From Flavobacterium frigidimaris (GTDB lineage Bacteria; Bacteroidota; Bacteroidia; Flavobacteriales; Flavobacteriaceae): a stretch of 64,000 nucleotides of DNA. Under the pieces are notes generated by a model. That model was not told the DNA's origin. It worked only from the letters and a program-made list of their open reading frames with translations, and ran no database searches. A program made the translations under genes and the position numbers. Shown piece by piece: positions 45,716 through 54,691 of this stretch. The stretch covers positions 496,001-560,000 of the forward strand of contig FQWG01000001.1 in NCBI GenBank assembly GCA_900129595.1. Reading direction: 5' to 3'. The first letter of the stretch is position 1. The number at the start of each line of letters is the position of its first letter.

Positions 45716-46836
45716 ATGAAATGTAATACACTACTATTAGCCTTATTATTATTCTTTAGTATACAAATTTTCGGGCAGGTCTACACCGAAAAAATCGTAG
45801 GAGCAAAAAATCAGGAATTAAAAGACAGCCTTGCATAGAAAAATACCCGTATGCTTTACCAATTTGGGGAGAAAAAGTAGCTCAAAAAGGCTATAAATTA
45901 CCTTATTCTGCAGGACTCTCTATAAACTACTTTTGGCAGGATTCTCAAATCAATATTACAGACTTACAAGTAGGCTTTAATAATGGTCCCTTATATAATT
46001 TAGATGAAATTGTTCGTTTTGATAAATCGTCTGTTGAAGTTGGAGCTCTTACGATCAGACCGGACATTTGGCTGCTTCCTTTTTTAAATGTCTACGGAAT
46101 TTTTGGAAAATCAAATCCAACTACTAAAATAAATGCAGGAATATGGATTCCTGATGCCGATAATAACTGGTCGCAAGTAGCCAGTTTTAATACCAAAGCC
46201 AATTTTAGCGCTACAACATTTGGATTGGGATTAACACCTACTATTGGTATTGGCGGAGGCTGGCTGGCACTGGATATGAATATGTCCTGGAGCGATGTTA
46301 GTGCGCTGGACAAACCTGCTTTCTCTTATATTTTTGGACCAAGGTTAGGTAAAACTTTTAAGCTTCGAAAACCCGAAAGAAATATTGCGGTTTGGGTAGG
46401 TGGTTTTAGAGTACATATTGAAGGAAATACGAAAGGAAACATTTCGCTCTCTGATGTCTTAAATCTTGACAATGCACAACAAAAAGTAGATGACGGATTG
46501 ACAAAAGTATCTGAAAACCAAACAAAAGTGGATACCTGGTGGGACGGATTAACTCCTTCTCAACAAAAAAGCCCTGCCAATGTTGCCAAGCACAATACTG
46601 CAAACAGGGCGCTGGAATCAGCCGGAACATTCCTGACGACATTAGATGGTGCTTTGAGCACGGCAGAATCATCAACGGTACAGTATTCGTTACATAAAGC
46701 ACCTAAGGATATGTGGAATTTTATTGTAGGATCTCAATTTCAATATAACAAGCATATTATGTTTCGAGTAGAAGCTGGATTTTTAGGAACCCGTACACAA
46801 TATTTGGGCGGGCTTCAGTATCGTTTTGGACTTTAA
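45716..46836 (+). pseudogene. frameshifted outer-membrane protein gene
   Basis: The ATG at 45716 starts a good signal peptide (MKCNTLLLALLLFFSIQIFG, then QVYTEKIVGAKNQELKDSLA) that hits TAG at 45836 after 40 codons. From 45838 the other frame continues without stop: EKYPYALPIWGEKVAQKGYK through to YLGGLQYRFGL at 46836. Restoring one base near 45830-45837 would give a single protein of about 373 residues with beta-strands, an Asn/Lys/Glu helical insert (about 245-300) and a C-terminal aromatic strand typical of outer-membrane barrels. I do not recognise the family. Cause: mutation, sequencing error or, less likely, programmed frameshifting. The next gene starts 10 bp downstream. Confidence 0.8.
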
Positions 46837-46846
46837 ACCCGATCAT

Positions 46847-47617
46847 ATGAAAAAAGGTTTATTATTACTTATTGCATTGTTTTGTATGGCTCCTGCGCAC
46901 TCTCAAGTTTTAATTTCCTTAATTTTTGGAGACAAACTTAATTCTCCTTTTCTGGAGTTTGGCCTTGAAGGCGGTGTGAATTTTTCTACTATTACTGATC
47001 TGGAAAGTTCGGGAACAAATCCCGGCTTTAATCTTGGTTTTTATTTTGATTTTCGATCGAAACAAAATCCGGCATGGATGATTAATACGGGAGTAATTGT
47101 AAAATCTCCGATGGGCGCACACGGAATTCCGGTGTATTCACTAAACGATACCAATCTCGACAATACTTTTGCCGGAGGAAGTGTCAACCGTGAAATAAGA
47201 TATTTCAATGTTCCTATTTTGATCAAATATCAGTTTAAGAATAATATCTATCTGAAAACCGGACCTCAGTTTGGCTTATTGGCCAAAGCGTTTGATGAGT
47301 TTACCAAGGAAGTAAATAAAGATGATGTTGTTTATAAAAAGAATATCCGCGATCAGATCCGCGTGATTGATGCCGGAATCGCTCTTGGCGCAGGGTATCA
47401 TATGAATATTGGAAATGGTCTGAACGTAACTGTTCAGTATTATTACGGATTGGTTCCTGTAATGAAAGGAGACGGCCCAAATGTCTACAACAGATCTTTG
47501 TACGTCACTGCAGGGCTCCCAATTGGAAAAGGTAAAGCAGCACAAAGAAGGGCGGACAAAGAAGCTGAACTCAACAAAATTGTTCTTCCAGAAGATGAAA
47601 TGAAACCTGAAAAATAA
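46847..47617 (+). CDS. outer-membrane beta-barrel protein (PorT-like fold)
   Basis: The start at 46847 (MKKGLLLLIALFCMAPAHSQ) gives a signal peptide and 256 residues; the upstream in-frame start overlaps the preceding gene. The mature part has the OMP_b-brl_2 pattern: LEFGLEGGVNFSTITDLE, NPGFNLGFYFDFR, FNVPILIKYQFKNNIYLKTGP, IALGAGYHMNIGNGLNVTVQ and LYVTAGLPIG, then a charged tail (KAAQRRADKEAELNK). It is probably an eight-stranded barrel; the role is unknown. It lies 10 bp behind the frameshifted barrel gene, so the two look like one operon. Confidence 0.82.
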   Translation: MKKGLLLLIALFCMAPAHSQVLISLIFGDKLNSPFLEFGLEGGVNFSTITDLESSGTNPGFNLGFYFDFRSKQNPAWMINTGVIVKSPMGAHGIPVYSLNDTNLDNTFAGGSVNREIRYFNVPILIKYQFKNNIYLKTGPQFGLLAKAFDEFTKEVNKDDVVYKKNIRDQIRVIDAGIALGAGYHMNIGNGLNVTVQYYYGLVPVMKGDGPNVYNRSLYVTAGLPIGKGKAAQRRADKEAELNKIVLPEDEMKPEK

Positions 47618-47621
47618 ATTC

Positions 47622-48206
47622 TTACGTATTGATCGTACTAATAAATTTCAGGATCTCGTTATTATCCAAAACAAAATCTGGCTGGGTATTCAAAATAGCA
47701 TTATGGGGCATAAAAGGCATATCAGCAGCAAGCGGATTTTGAACTACGATAGTTCCTCCGGCGGCCTGAATTGTTTTTAAACCGTAAGTTCCATCTGTAT
47801 TTGAACCGGACAATAAAATTCCGACTAATGATTCTCCGTAAATTTCTGCTGCAGATTCAAAAGAAACATCGATACTGGGACGGCTGTAATTTATTTTTTC
47901 TGAAATATCGAGCGAAAGTGTCTCGTTTTTTTCGAATAACAAGTGATAATTGGATGGCGCTACATAAACAAAACCCGGTAAAAGAGGCACCTTATCCTCT
48001 ACAGGTTTTACTGAAACACTTGATTTTAAAGCAATCAGTTCTTCGAGAGTCTGATCGTCTGTACTTTTTCTGTGTACCACAATTACAATTGCAAAACCTT
48101 TTAATTCCGGCAATTCCGGCAAGATTTGCATCAAAGCATTCAAACTTCCTGCAGATCCTCCTATTATAACGACTTTACAGCCTGATATTATTTTACTTTC
48201 CTCCAT
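47622..48206 (-). CDS. CheB-type methylesterase domain protein
   Basis: This 194-residue protein consists of the CheB catalytic domain only, without an N-terminal receiver. The catalytic triad is visible: Ser18 in GGSAGSLNAL, His45 in VVHRKS and Asp138 in SGSNTDGTYGLK. PSNYHLLFEKNETLSLD and PLAADMPFMPHNAI are further family segments. Classical CheB demethylates chemoreceptors, but no chemoreceptor gene is present, so it probably modifies a component of the linked kinase pathway or another protein. Its start overlaps the CheR gene by 19 bp. Confidence 0.88.
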   Translation of the reverse strand: MEESKIISGCKVVIIGGSAGSLNALMQILPELPELKGFAIVIVVHRKSTDDQTLEELIALKSSVSVKPVEDKVPLLPGFVYVAPSNYHLLFEKNETLSLDISEKINYSRPSIDVSFESAAEIYGESLVGILLSGSNTDGTYGLKTIQAAGGTIVVQNPLAADMPFMPHNAILNTQPDFVLDNNEILKFISTINT

Positions 48207-48997
48207 ATTTTTTCTTTATCCAGCTGTTTGTATTTGTTGGGAGTAACCGAATATTTAATAGTTTCTTTTGTTCCCAATGCTAAAAATCCTAAAACGGCCA
48301 GACTTTCATCGAATAAATTAATAACTCTTTTTTGGAGATCGTTATCAAAATAAATTAAAACGTTCCGACACAATATCATATCAAACTCATTGAATGATGT
48401 ATCTGAAACTAAATTATGCTGTGAGAAAACCATCTTTTCAGCTAATTCTTCATTAAACTTGGCAATACCGTAATTTGCAATGTAATAATTCGAAAAATCT
48501 TCCTGTCCGCCAGCGTCACGATAATTTTCTGAGTATTCTTTCATCATCCGCAAAGGAAAAATTCCTTTTTTGGCTGTTTCTAATACGGTCGAATTAATAT
48601 CTGTGGCATAAATTAATGATTTATGCAGTAAACCGGCTTCTTTTAGCATAATGGCCATCGAATATACTTCTTCGCCTGTAGAACAGCCAGCATGCCACAA
48701 TCTGATGAAGGGTTTTGTACCTAATAAGGGTAAAATTTCATTTCGTACAACAGCATAAAATGAAGGATCTCGAAACATTTCAGTTACATTAACCGTGATC
48801 TCATCAACCATTCTTTTATAGTACTCCGGATCATAACGAACCCTGGAAAGAAATTCATGAAAATGAGTAAATCCATCTAAATGCATTACCCTGTTGACAC
48901 GTCTTTTTAATGAAGCTCTCGAATAGCTGCCAAAATCAAAACCATAATACTCATAAACCTCATTAATAAGCGTTTCTAACTCGATATCCTCAATCAT
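48188..48997 (-). CDS. CheR-type protein methyltransferase
   Basis: This 269-residue protein has the CheR N-terminal helical domain (YYGFDFGSYSRASLKRRVNR, about 12-70) and the SAM-dependent methyltransferase domain with LWHAGCSTGEEVYSMAIML (about 105-123), IYATDINSTVLETAKKGIF and FDMILCRNVLIYFD. It would methylate glutamate residues of receptor-like coiled coils. It is paired with the CheB protein by overlap and follows the lone receiver gene by 7 bp. The hybrid kinase upstream has a long Glu/Gln-rich coiled coil (about 430-510) that is a conceivable substrate, but this is speculation. Confidence 0.9.
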   Translation of the reverse strand: MIEDIELETLINEVYEYYGFDFGSYSRASLKRRVNRVMHLDGFTHFHEFLSRVRYDPEYYKRMVDEITVNVTEMFRDPSFYAVVRNEILPLLGTKPFIRLWHAGCSTGEEVYSMAIMLKEAGLLHKSLIYATDINSTVLETAKKGIFPLRMMKEYSENYRDAGGQEDFSNYYIANYGIAKFNEELAEKMVFSQHNLVSDTSFNEFDMILCRNVLIYFDNDLQKRVINLFDESLAVLGFLALGTKETIKYSVTPNKYKQLDKEKIWRKVK

Positions 48998-49004
48998 AAT
49001 CCCC

Positions 49005-49370
49005 TCAAATTTTGCCTAAAATTAGCAGTAATTTATCTACATCAACCGGTTTTGAAATATACGCATCTGCCCCGGCCTCCAAACATTTTTCTTTGTCGCC
49101 TATCATTGCCTGAGCCGTTACCGCCACAATAAAAGCCGATCTTCTGTTGGGAAGTGCTTTTATAAGCGGAATTGCATCATAACCATCCATTTCCGGCATC
49201 ATCATATCAATCAAAATCCCATCAATAACTTCATCCGAACTTAGTATTCTTAAAGCTTCTTCGGCACTTAAACAAGACAAACAATCAAATGATTTTGCAC
49301 GCAAAGTGTGTTCTAAAGCAAAAATATTTCTAGAATCGTCATCAATAATCAAAAGTCTTTTTTTATTCAT
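49005..49370 (-). CDS. single-domain response regulator receiver
   Basis: This 121-residue CheY-like protein has the acidic pair in LLIIDDDSRNIFAL (Asp8-Asp10), the phospho-acceptor Asp55 in LIDMMMPEMDGYD, and VAVTAQAM and DAYISKPVD with the conserved Lys. It most resembles the third receiver of the hybrid kinase encoded upstream, suggesting duplication. It is likely a phosphorelay partner of that kinase and co-transcribed with CheR/CheB. Confidence 0.9.
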   Translation of the reverse strand: MNKKRLLIIDDDSRNIFALEHTLRAKSFDCLSCLSAEEALRILSSDEVIDGILIDMMMPEMDGYDAIPLIKALPNRRSAFIVAVTAQAMIGDKEKCLEAGADAYISKPVDVDKLLLILGKI

Positions 49371-49459
49371 TTCGTCTACTTTTTAATTTGGTTTGTTTTT
49401 TCGCCACTAATTCCAGGAATTATTTTTTTACTATTTGTACAGTTTATTTTTTTGCAACT

Positions 49460-49475
49460 GCCGATAGCTATCGGG
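49460..49475. repeat. GCCGATAGCTATCGGG palindrome
   Basis: A copy of the dispersed CCCGATAGCTATCGGG element (first base changed) in the 221-bp gap between the hybrid kinase and the receiver gene. Confidence 0.75.
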
Positions 49476-49565
49476 ATTCAGAGGTTAAAAAGGATTTTTA
49501 GATTTAATCTGTAACCAAACTTCTTTCCTCTATAATCCTTCCTCTATACTCTTTTCTCTTTTCTC

Positions 49566-49592
49566 TTCCTTCTCTTCCTTCTCTTCCTTCTC
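49566..49592. repeat. homopyrimidine tandem repeat TTCCTTCTC x3
   Basis: Three 9-bp units of TTCCTTCTC abut the stop codon of the hybrid kinase gene (reverse strand GAGAAGGAA). An adjoining pyrimidine-rich stretch begins near 49525. Such tracts can vary in copy number. Confidence 0.7.
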
Positions 49593-52500
49593 TAAATCTT
49601 ATCATACAACCACACTCGCAATAACGAAAGCAGCTGATCGATATCTACTGGTTTGGTTATATAATCTGAGGCTCCGGCTTTGATACATTTTTCACGGTCA
49701 CCTGTCATGGCTTTGGCTGTTACGGCAATAACCGGTAAATTTAGAAATTTAGGGTTGGCGCGTATTTTTTCAGCCGTTTCATAACCGTCCATATTAGGCA
49801 TCATCATGTCTAATAAAACGATATCAGTATCAGGATGTTCTGCCAGTATCTTGATCGCCTCTTTACCATCAAAAGCAGTAATTACATTCATTTTAAAAAC
49901 TTCAAGCGCTTTTGTCAGCGAATATATATTACGAACATCATCGTCTACAATCAATACCTTTTTCTCATGAAGGATATTGTTTAGTAAATTTAGCTTTTTA
50001 TAGCTTTCTTTCTTATCATTTCCTTCTTTTTTATCTTCAACTAAATGAAGGAATAACGAAACCTCGTCAAGCATTCTTTGATACGAATGTGCTGTTTTGA
50101 CAATAATAGAATCGGCATATTTTTTAATTTTCACTTCTTCTTTCATCGATAAACTTTTTCCTGTAAAAACAATTACAGGCAAGTTTTCTAATCCCGGAGA
50201 TTTTTTTACTCCGTCGAGAATCTGATACGCATGTTTGTCCGGAATTCCCATATCGAGAATCACGCAATCCACTTCTGTTTTATTTAAGGCGTCAAGTCCT
50301 TGCGAAACCTCGCTTTTTATCTCTGAATTTATATTATAGGTTTCTAAGAAATAAGCCAGTGCTTTTGCATGTTTCGGATTGTCCTCAATAATTAAAACCT
50401 TTTGTGCTTCTTTATTTATAATGTGTTCAATTCGTAAAAACACATCCGGAATTTTCTCGAAAGCCACCGGTTTGTCTAAGAAATCTACGGCACCTTTGAG
50501 CAGACTTTCCTGTTTTAATTTATGCGATGACATAATATGTACCGGAATATGTTTGGTTTCGCTGTGATTTTTTAATTCTTCCAGCACTTCCCAGCCGCTT
50601 TTTATTGGCAGCTCAATGTCTAATAAAACGCCAACCGGCTTATACAATAAAGTAAAGTTTAAAGCATAATCCCCACGAACCGAAACAACTCCTTTATATC
50701 CTTTTTTTCTTGTAAAAGTCAAAAGGGATTTCGCAAAATTAATGTCATCCTCAACAATCAGGATTACTTTATCTGTTGGTAAAATCGAATTTCTGTCGTC
50801 TTCAATCTCATCGGGAATCGTAGCGCTTAAATATTTATTTTTTACCGGAGCTTTTTCTGTTTCTTCTACTTCTGTAAATTCTGTTGGCGGAATTCTCTCT
50901 ACATTAATTTTATGAATAGCGGATCCAAAAACCGGAAGACACAATGTAAACGTACTTCCCTCCTGCACTTTACTATGCAGGATTATTTCGCCGCGAAGTA
51001 ATTTTGCCAATTCTCTGCTGATCGATAATCCTAAACCGGTTCCTCCATATTTACGTTTTGTCGAACCATCTGCTTGTTGGAATGCTTCGAAAACCAAAGG
51101 TTGTTTCTCTAACGGAATTCCGATTCCGGTATCTTTTACAATAAAGCAAATGATTTTATCATCGTCTTCATTAATTTTAATTTCTAAGCTTACTGTTCCT
51201 TTTTCTGTAAATTTAATCGCATTCGAAATCAGGTTTTTCAAGATTTGCTCCAGACGCATTTTGTCGGTTTTGATCACAATTGGCGCATCTTTTGAAAGAA
51301 TTTCAAACTTAATTCCTTTTTCTTTTGCCACCTGATTGAACAAATTCCATAAAGTATCTGTAATTTCTTTAGTAGAAACATCTAAAAATTCAAGCTCCAT
51401 TTTACCGGCTTCAATTTTAGATAAATCCAGAATTTCATCGATTAATCCTAACAAACTGTTCCCGGAACTCTGAATCACTTTAGCAAATTCAATTTCTTCC
51501 TCGACCATGCTTTTGTTATTATTCTCAGATAACAAACGGCTTAAAAGTAAAATTGAATTCAGAGGCGTTCTCAATTCGTGCGACATATTTGCCAAAAACT
51601 CTGACTTATAACGCGTTGTTAGTTCTAATGCTTCAGATTTCTTTTGAATTTCGTTGTTTTTTTCTTCCAATAAGACACTTCTTTCAGACAGCTCTTCGTT
51701 GGTTTGCTCCAACTCTTCCTGTTGTACTCTCAGTTCTTCTTCAGAAGCCTGCAATTTTTCTGTTTGTGCTTCTAATTCAGCGTTAATTGCTTCCAGTTCG
51801 CTGTGTTGTACTTGTAATTCTTCAGATTGAGATTTGGTTTCTTCTAATAATTCTAAAACTCTTTTTCTGTTCTGAGTCGACTTAATGGCAATTCCGATGT
51901 TGTTGGAAACGCTTTTCAAAAATTCTAAATGCAAGTCCGAAAATCCGTAAATACTCGCCAGTTCAATCGCTCCCTCAACTCTTGTATCCAATAAGGGAAT
52001 CGCAACAATATGTGTTGGTTTTATCTGGCCTAAAGCATAATTAATCTGAATATCATCCGGAGATAAAGCTTTTAATTGCAGAATTTTTCCCGAAACAATT
52101 GCCTGACCAATTAAACCTTCGCCTTTTTGAATTCGCTCGCGGTTTTTGCTTGGGATATAACTGTAACCTCCGGCAACATAAAGTTCATTTTCTTCCAGAA
52201 CATACAAAACCCCGGCGCTGCTATTCGTATACTGACACACAAATTCGATAACATCTTTTGATAATTTCTGCAGTGATTTGTCGCCTAACATTACATTGTT
52301 TAGACTGGCAATACCTGTTTGAAGCCACTCTTTTTGAGATAATAAATCGAAAGAACTCTTTAACGAAATTCCCATACTATTCAAGGATTCTCCCACGCTT
52401 CCTAATGCATCAGCCTTAGTATCGTCTACACGAATGTCGTAATTTCCGTTCGAAATATTACTGGCGATAGAGCTTATCGCTTCGATTCTTTGAGCAGTCT

Positions 52501-53161
52501 CGCGATCTTTTTTCTCTAATTCAGCCTGAAGTAAAGCACGTTCATTAAAATCTTTTAAAATTCTGATTAAAAATACAATCGAAATTATAAAGGCAATTAC
52601 AAAAGCAACAATAATCAGAATGATACTGTACTTACCGTAACGCTCTGAGTTATCGTTGCGCTCTTTTAGAAGATTTTGTTCTGTGTTTTCAATTTTCTTA
52701 ATTTGCCCGCGCAAATCATTCATCATATTTCTCCCCTCAGTGAGATCAAATGTCGCAGCATTTTTTCCGAGACGTTTTTTTACGATTTGGTTGTTCAGGT
52801 ATTTAAAAAAATTAGAACGAAGGGTTTTTAATTCGTTTAACTGTGTTTGCTGGGCCGGATTATCAAGCGTCAGTTCTGATACTTTTTCAAAATAACTATT
52901 CGATTTTACTTCGGCGTCATTGTACCTTGTTATAAATTGTTCGTCACCTGTGATCAAATAACCACGCATACTGGTTTGAGCTTCCGTAATTATAGCAGAA
53001 CCTTCGTTCAGATTATAAATGACATCCTGAGTGTGGTTGACCCAGAAATTACTGTTCAATAAGCTTTTTATACTCAGAAATGAAGCCGTAGAACTGACCG
53101 TTAAAACCAGTAACGAAATCAGTGAACTTATCAATAAATTTCTTTTAAAGTTATTCTTCAT
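49592..53161 (-). CDS. hybrid sensor histidine kinase: CHASE3-HAMP-GAF-HisKA-HATPase-REC-REC-REC
   Basis: This 1189-residue protein begins with a membrane helix (about 9-31), a CHASE3 extracytoplasmic domain (about 40-175, EAQTSMRGYLITGDEQFITRY), a second helix (about 178-203) and HAMP. A GAF domain (about 285-425) and a coiled coil follow. HisKA has His528 in ANMSHELRTPLNSI; the HATPase has DTGIGIPLEKQ and YGGTGLGLSIS. Three receivers end the protein with acceptors Asp848 (LLDIELPIKSG), Asp970 (ILDMGIPDKHA) and Asp1118 (LLDMMMPNMDGYE). It would integrate an envelope signal and a cytoplasmic ligand and pass phosphate through its own receivers. No output domain is present; the lone receiver, CheR and CheB downstream are candidate partners. 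Confidence 0.93.
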   Translation of the reverse strand: MKNNFKRNLLISSLISLLVLTVSSTASFLSIKSLLNSNFWVNHTQDVIYNLNEGSAIITEAQTSMRGYLITGDEQFITRYNDAEVKSNSYFEKVSELTLDNPAQQTQLNELKTLRSNFFKYLNNQIVKKRLGKNAATFDLTEGRNMMNDLRGQIKKIENTEQNLLKERNDNSERYGKYSIILIIVAFVIAFIISIVFLIRILKDFNERALLQAELEKKDRETAQRIEAISSIASNISNGNYDIRVDDTKADALGSVGESLNSMGISLKSSFDLLSQKEWLQTGIASLNNVMLGDKSLQKLSKDVIEFVCQYTNSSAGVLYVLEENELYVAGGYSYIPSKNRERIQKGEGLIGQAIVSGKILQLKALSPDDIQINYALGQIKPTHIVAIPLLDTRVEGAIELASIYGFSDLHLEFLKSVSNNIGIAIKSTQNRKRVLELLEETKSQSEELQVQHSELEAINAELEAQTEKLQASEEELRVQQEELEQTNEELSERSVLLEEKNNEIQKKSEALELTTRYKSEFLANMSHELRTPLNSILLLSRLLSENNNKSMVEEEIEFAKVIQSSGNSLLGLIDEILDLSKIEAGKMELEFLDVSTKEITDTLWNLFNQVAKEKGIKFEILSKDAPIVIKTDKMRLEQILKNLISNAIKFTEKGTVSLEIKINEDDDKIICFIVKDTGIGIPLEKQPLVFEAFQQADGSTKRKYGGTGLGLSISRELAKLLRGEIILHSKVQEGSTFTLCLPVFGSAIHKINVERIPPTEFTEVEETEKAPVKNKYLSATIPDEIEDDRNSILPTDKVILIVEDDINFAKSLLTFTRKKGYKGVVSVRGDYALNFTLLYKPVGVLLDIELPIKSGWEVLEELKNHSETKHIPVHIMSSHKLKQESLLKGAVDFLDKPVAFEKIPDVFLRIEHIINKEAQKVLIIEDNPKHAKALAYFLETYNINSEIKSEVSQGLDALNKTEVDCVILDMGIPDKHAYQILDGVKKSPGLENLPVIVFTGKSLSMKEEVKIKKYADSIIVKTAHSYQRMLDEVSLFLHLVEDKKEGNDKKESYKKLNLLNNILHEKKVLIVDDDVRNIYSLTKALEVFKMNVITAFDGKEAIKILAEHPDTDIVLLDMMMPNMDGYETAEKIRANPKFLNLPVIAVTAKAMTGDREKCIKAGASDYITKPVDIDQLLSLLRVWLYDKI

Positions 53162-53176
53162 GTTTTTTGGTTATAA

Positions 53177-54391
53177 TTATTCGTATTTTAAAGGAAGAAC
53201 AATAATAAAACTTGCGCCCTTGCCTACCTGACTTTTTGCTGTGATTAATCCGTTATGTTTTTCTATGATTTTTTTGGCAATCGCCAATCCAATTCCCGTT
53301 CCTTCGTAAGACTGACGGTCATTGAGACTCTGAAAAATAATGAATATCCGGTCCAGATAAATTTCATCAAAACCAATTCCGTTGTCTTTTACCGTAATTC
53401 TGCAAAATTTACCTTCCGCAGCAACAGGACTGTCAAAAGATTTATCGGCAATTAATTCAGAGGTAATTTCAATCAACGGATGTTGAGAGTTTCCGGAGAA
53501 CTTGAGTGCATTTCCTATCAAATTTTGAAAAACCTGCCTCAGCTGACTCGGAATACTATCTATTGTTGGGAGTTCATTTGTTTTTATCGTGGCATTCTTT
53601 CTTTCGATCAGATAATCAAAATCCGAAAGCACTTCCTGCAAAACCACATTCAGATCTGTTAGTTCAGGTTTTACCTGTGATGACAATCTTGAGTAGGCCA
53701 ATAAATCTGTAATTAAAGTCTGCATTCTTTCTGCTGATTTAATTGTACGATTTACATAATCAACTGCTTTTACATCGTCTGCGAGATAAAGTTCTTTGAT
53801 GATTTTTATAAAAATCTGGATTTTTCGGATGGGTTCATTTAAATCGTGCGAAACTACCCAGGAGAATTGCTGCAGTTCGTGATTTTTCATCTCTAATTCT
53901 TCATTTTTCAAAACCAGTTCCTTGGTTCTTTCAGCGATTTTAATTTCGAGATTATCCTGTGCTTCTTTCCTTATTAGAATTTCTTTAGAAAGAAGTTCTT
54001 TTATTCCTTTTAATTCCCTTTGCTGTTCGTAGATTTTAAGAAAGGTTTTCACCTTTAACATCAGCAAATCAGTATCAACGGGTTTGGTAATATATTCGAC
54101 AGCACCGGTTTCATATCCTTTAAAAATATATTTCTTTTCGATGTTTAGTGCAGAGAGAAAGATAACGGGAATGTCTTTAGTGCGTTTATTACCGGATAGA
54201 ATTTTTACTACTTCAAAACCATCAAGTCCCGGCATCTGGACATCCATAATGATCAGGCAATAATCTGTTTTCAGGATTTTTTTCAGGGCCTCTTCACCGG
54301 ATTCGGCCGTATCCACATCAATATCATGTAGTTCTAATGTTTTCTTCAAAGCAATAATATTTGCCTTTATATCGTCTACGATTAATACCAT
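53177..54391 (-). CDS. receiver-histidine kinase (REC-coiled coil-HisKA-HATPase)
   Basis: This 404-residue cytoplasmic protein has an N-terminal receiver with Asp50 in IIMDVQMPGLDGF, a long coiled coil (about 120-175), HisKA with His182 in VVSHDLNEPIRKIQIF, and an HATPase domain with NALKFSG, DNGIGFDEIYLDRIF and GTGIGLAIAKK. A receiver placed before the kinase suggests it is itself controlled by phosphorylation from another kinase. It is the first gene of the signalling unit and ends 15 bp before the large hybrid kinase. Confidence 0.92.
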   Translation of the reverse strand: MVLIVDDIKANIIALKKTLELHDIDVDTAESGEEALKKILKTDYCLIIMDVQMPGLDGFEVVKILSGNKRTKDIPVIFLSALNIEKKYIFKGYETGAVEYITKPVDTDLLMLKVKTFLKIYEQQRELKGIKELLSKEILIRKEAQDNLEIKIAERTKELVLKNEELEMKNHELQQFSWVVSHDLNEPIRKIQIFIKIIKELYLADDVKAVDYVNRTIKSAERMQTLITDLLAYSRLSSQVKPELTDLNVVLQEVLSDFDYLIERKNATIKTNELPTIDSIPSQLRQVFQNLIGNALKFSGNSQHPLIEITSELIADKSFDSPVAAEGKFCRITVKDNGIGFDEIYLDRIFIIFQSLNDRQSYEGTGIGLAIAKKIIEKHNGLITAKSQVGKGASFIIVLPLKYE

Positions 54392-54691
54392 ACTGTATTG
54401 GGGGAGTAAAGTTCTATGAATAAATTTGTTTTTAATTTGAAAATCGCTTCGAAAAATACTATTTAAAATAGCTGATTCTATTTTTAAATAACGTCAGTCA
54501 AACCTTCAAATTTATAAAAAAAAAGTATGCGTGCCTTTTAATTGAAATGCAAATTAGTTACATAATTCCCATGTTTGCTATTCGAATTCTGTAACTGTTT
54601 TATTGAGGCAATCTTAAATCTCTTTCGGTTAATGTTTTATCTCTCACTTAACTATTTTAGAGTCAGCTTAATTACTATAAATTCAAGTATT

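Noticed and set aside
46225..46836. A complete 203-residue gene starting at TTG 46225
   Set aside because: The same frame is open back to 45838 and the signal peptide is encoded just upstream in another frame, so this is the tail of a frameshifted longer gene.
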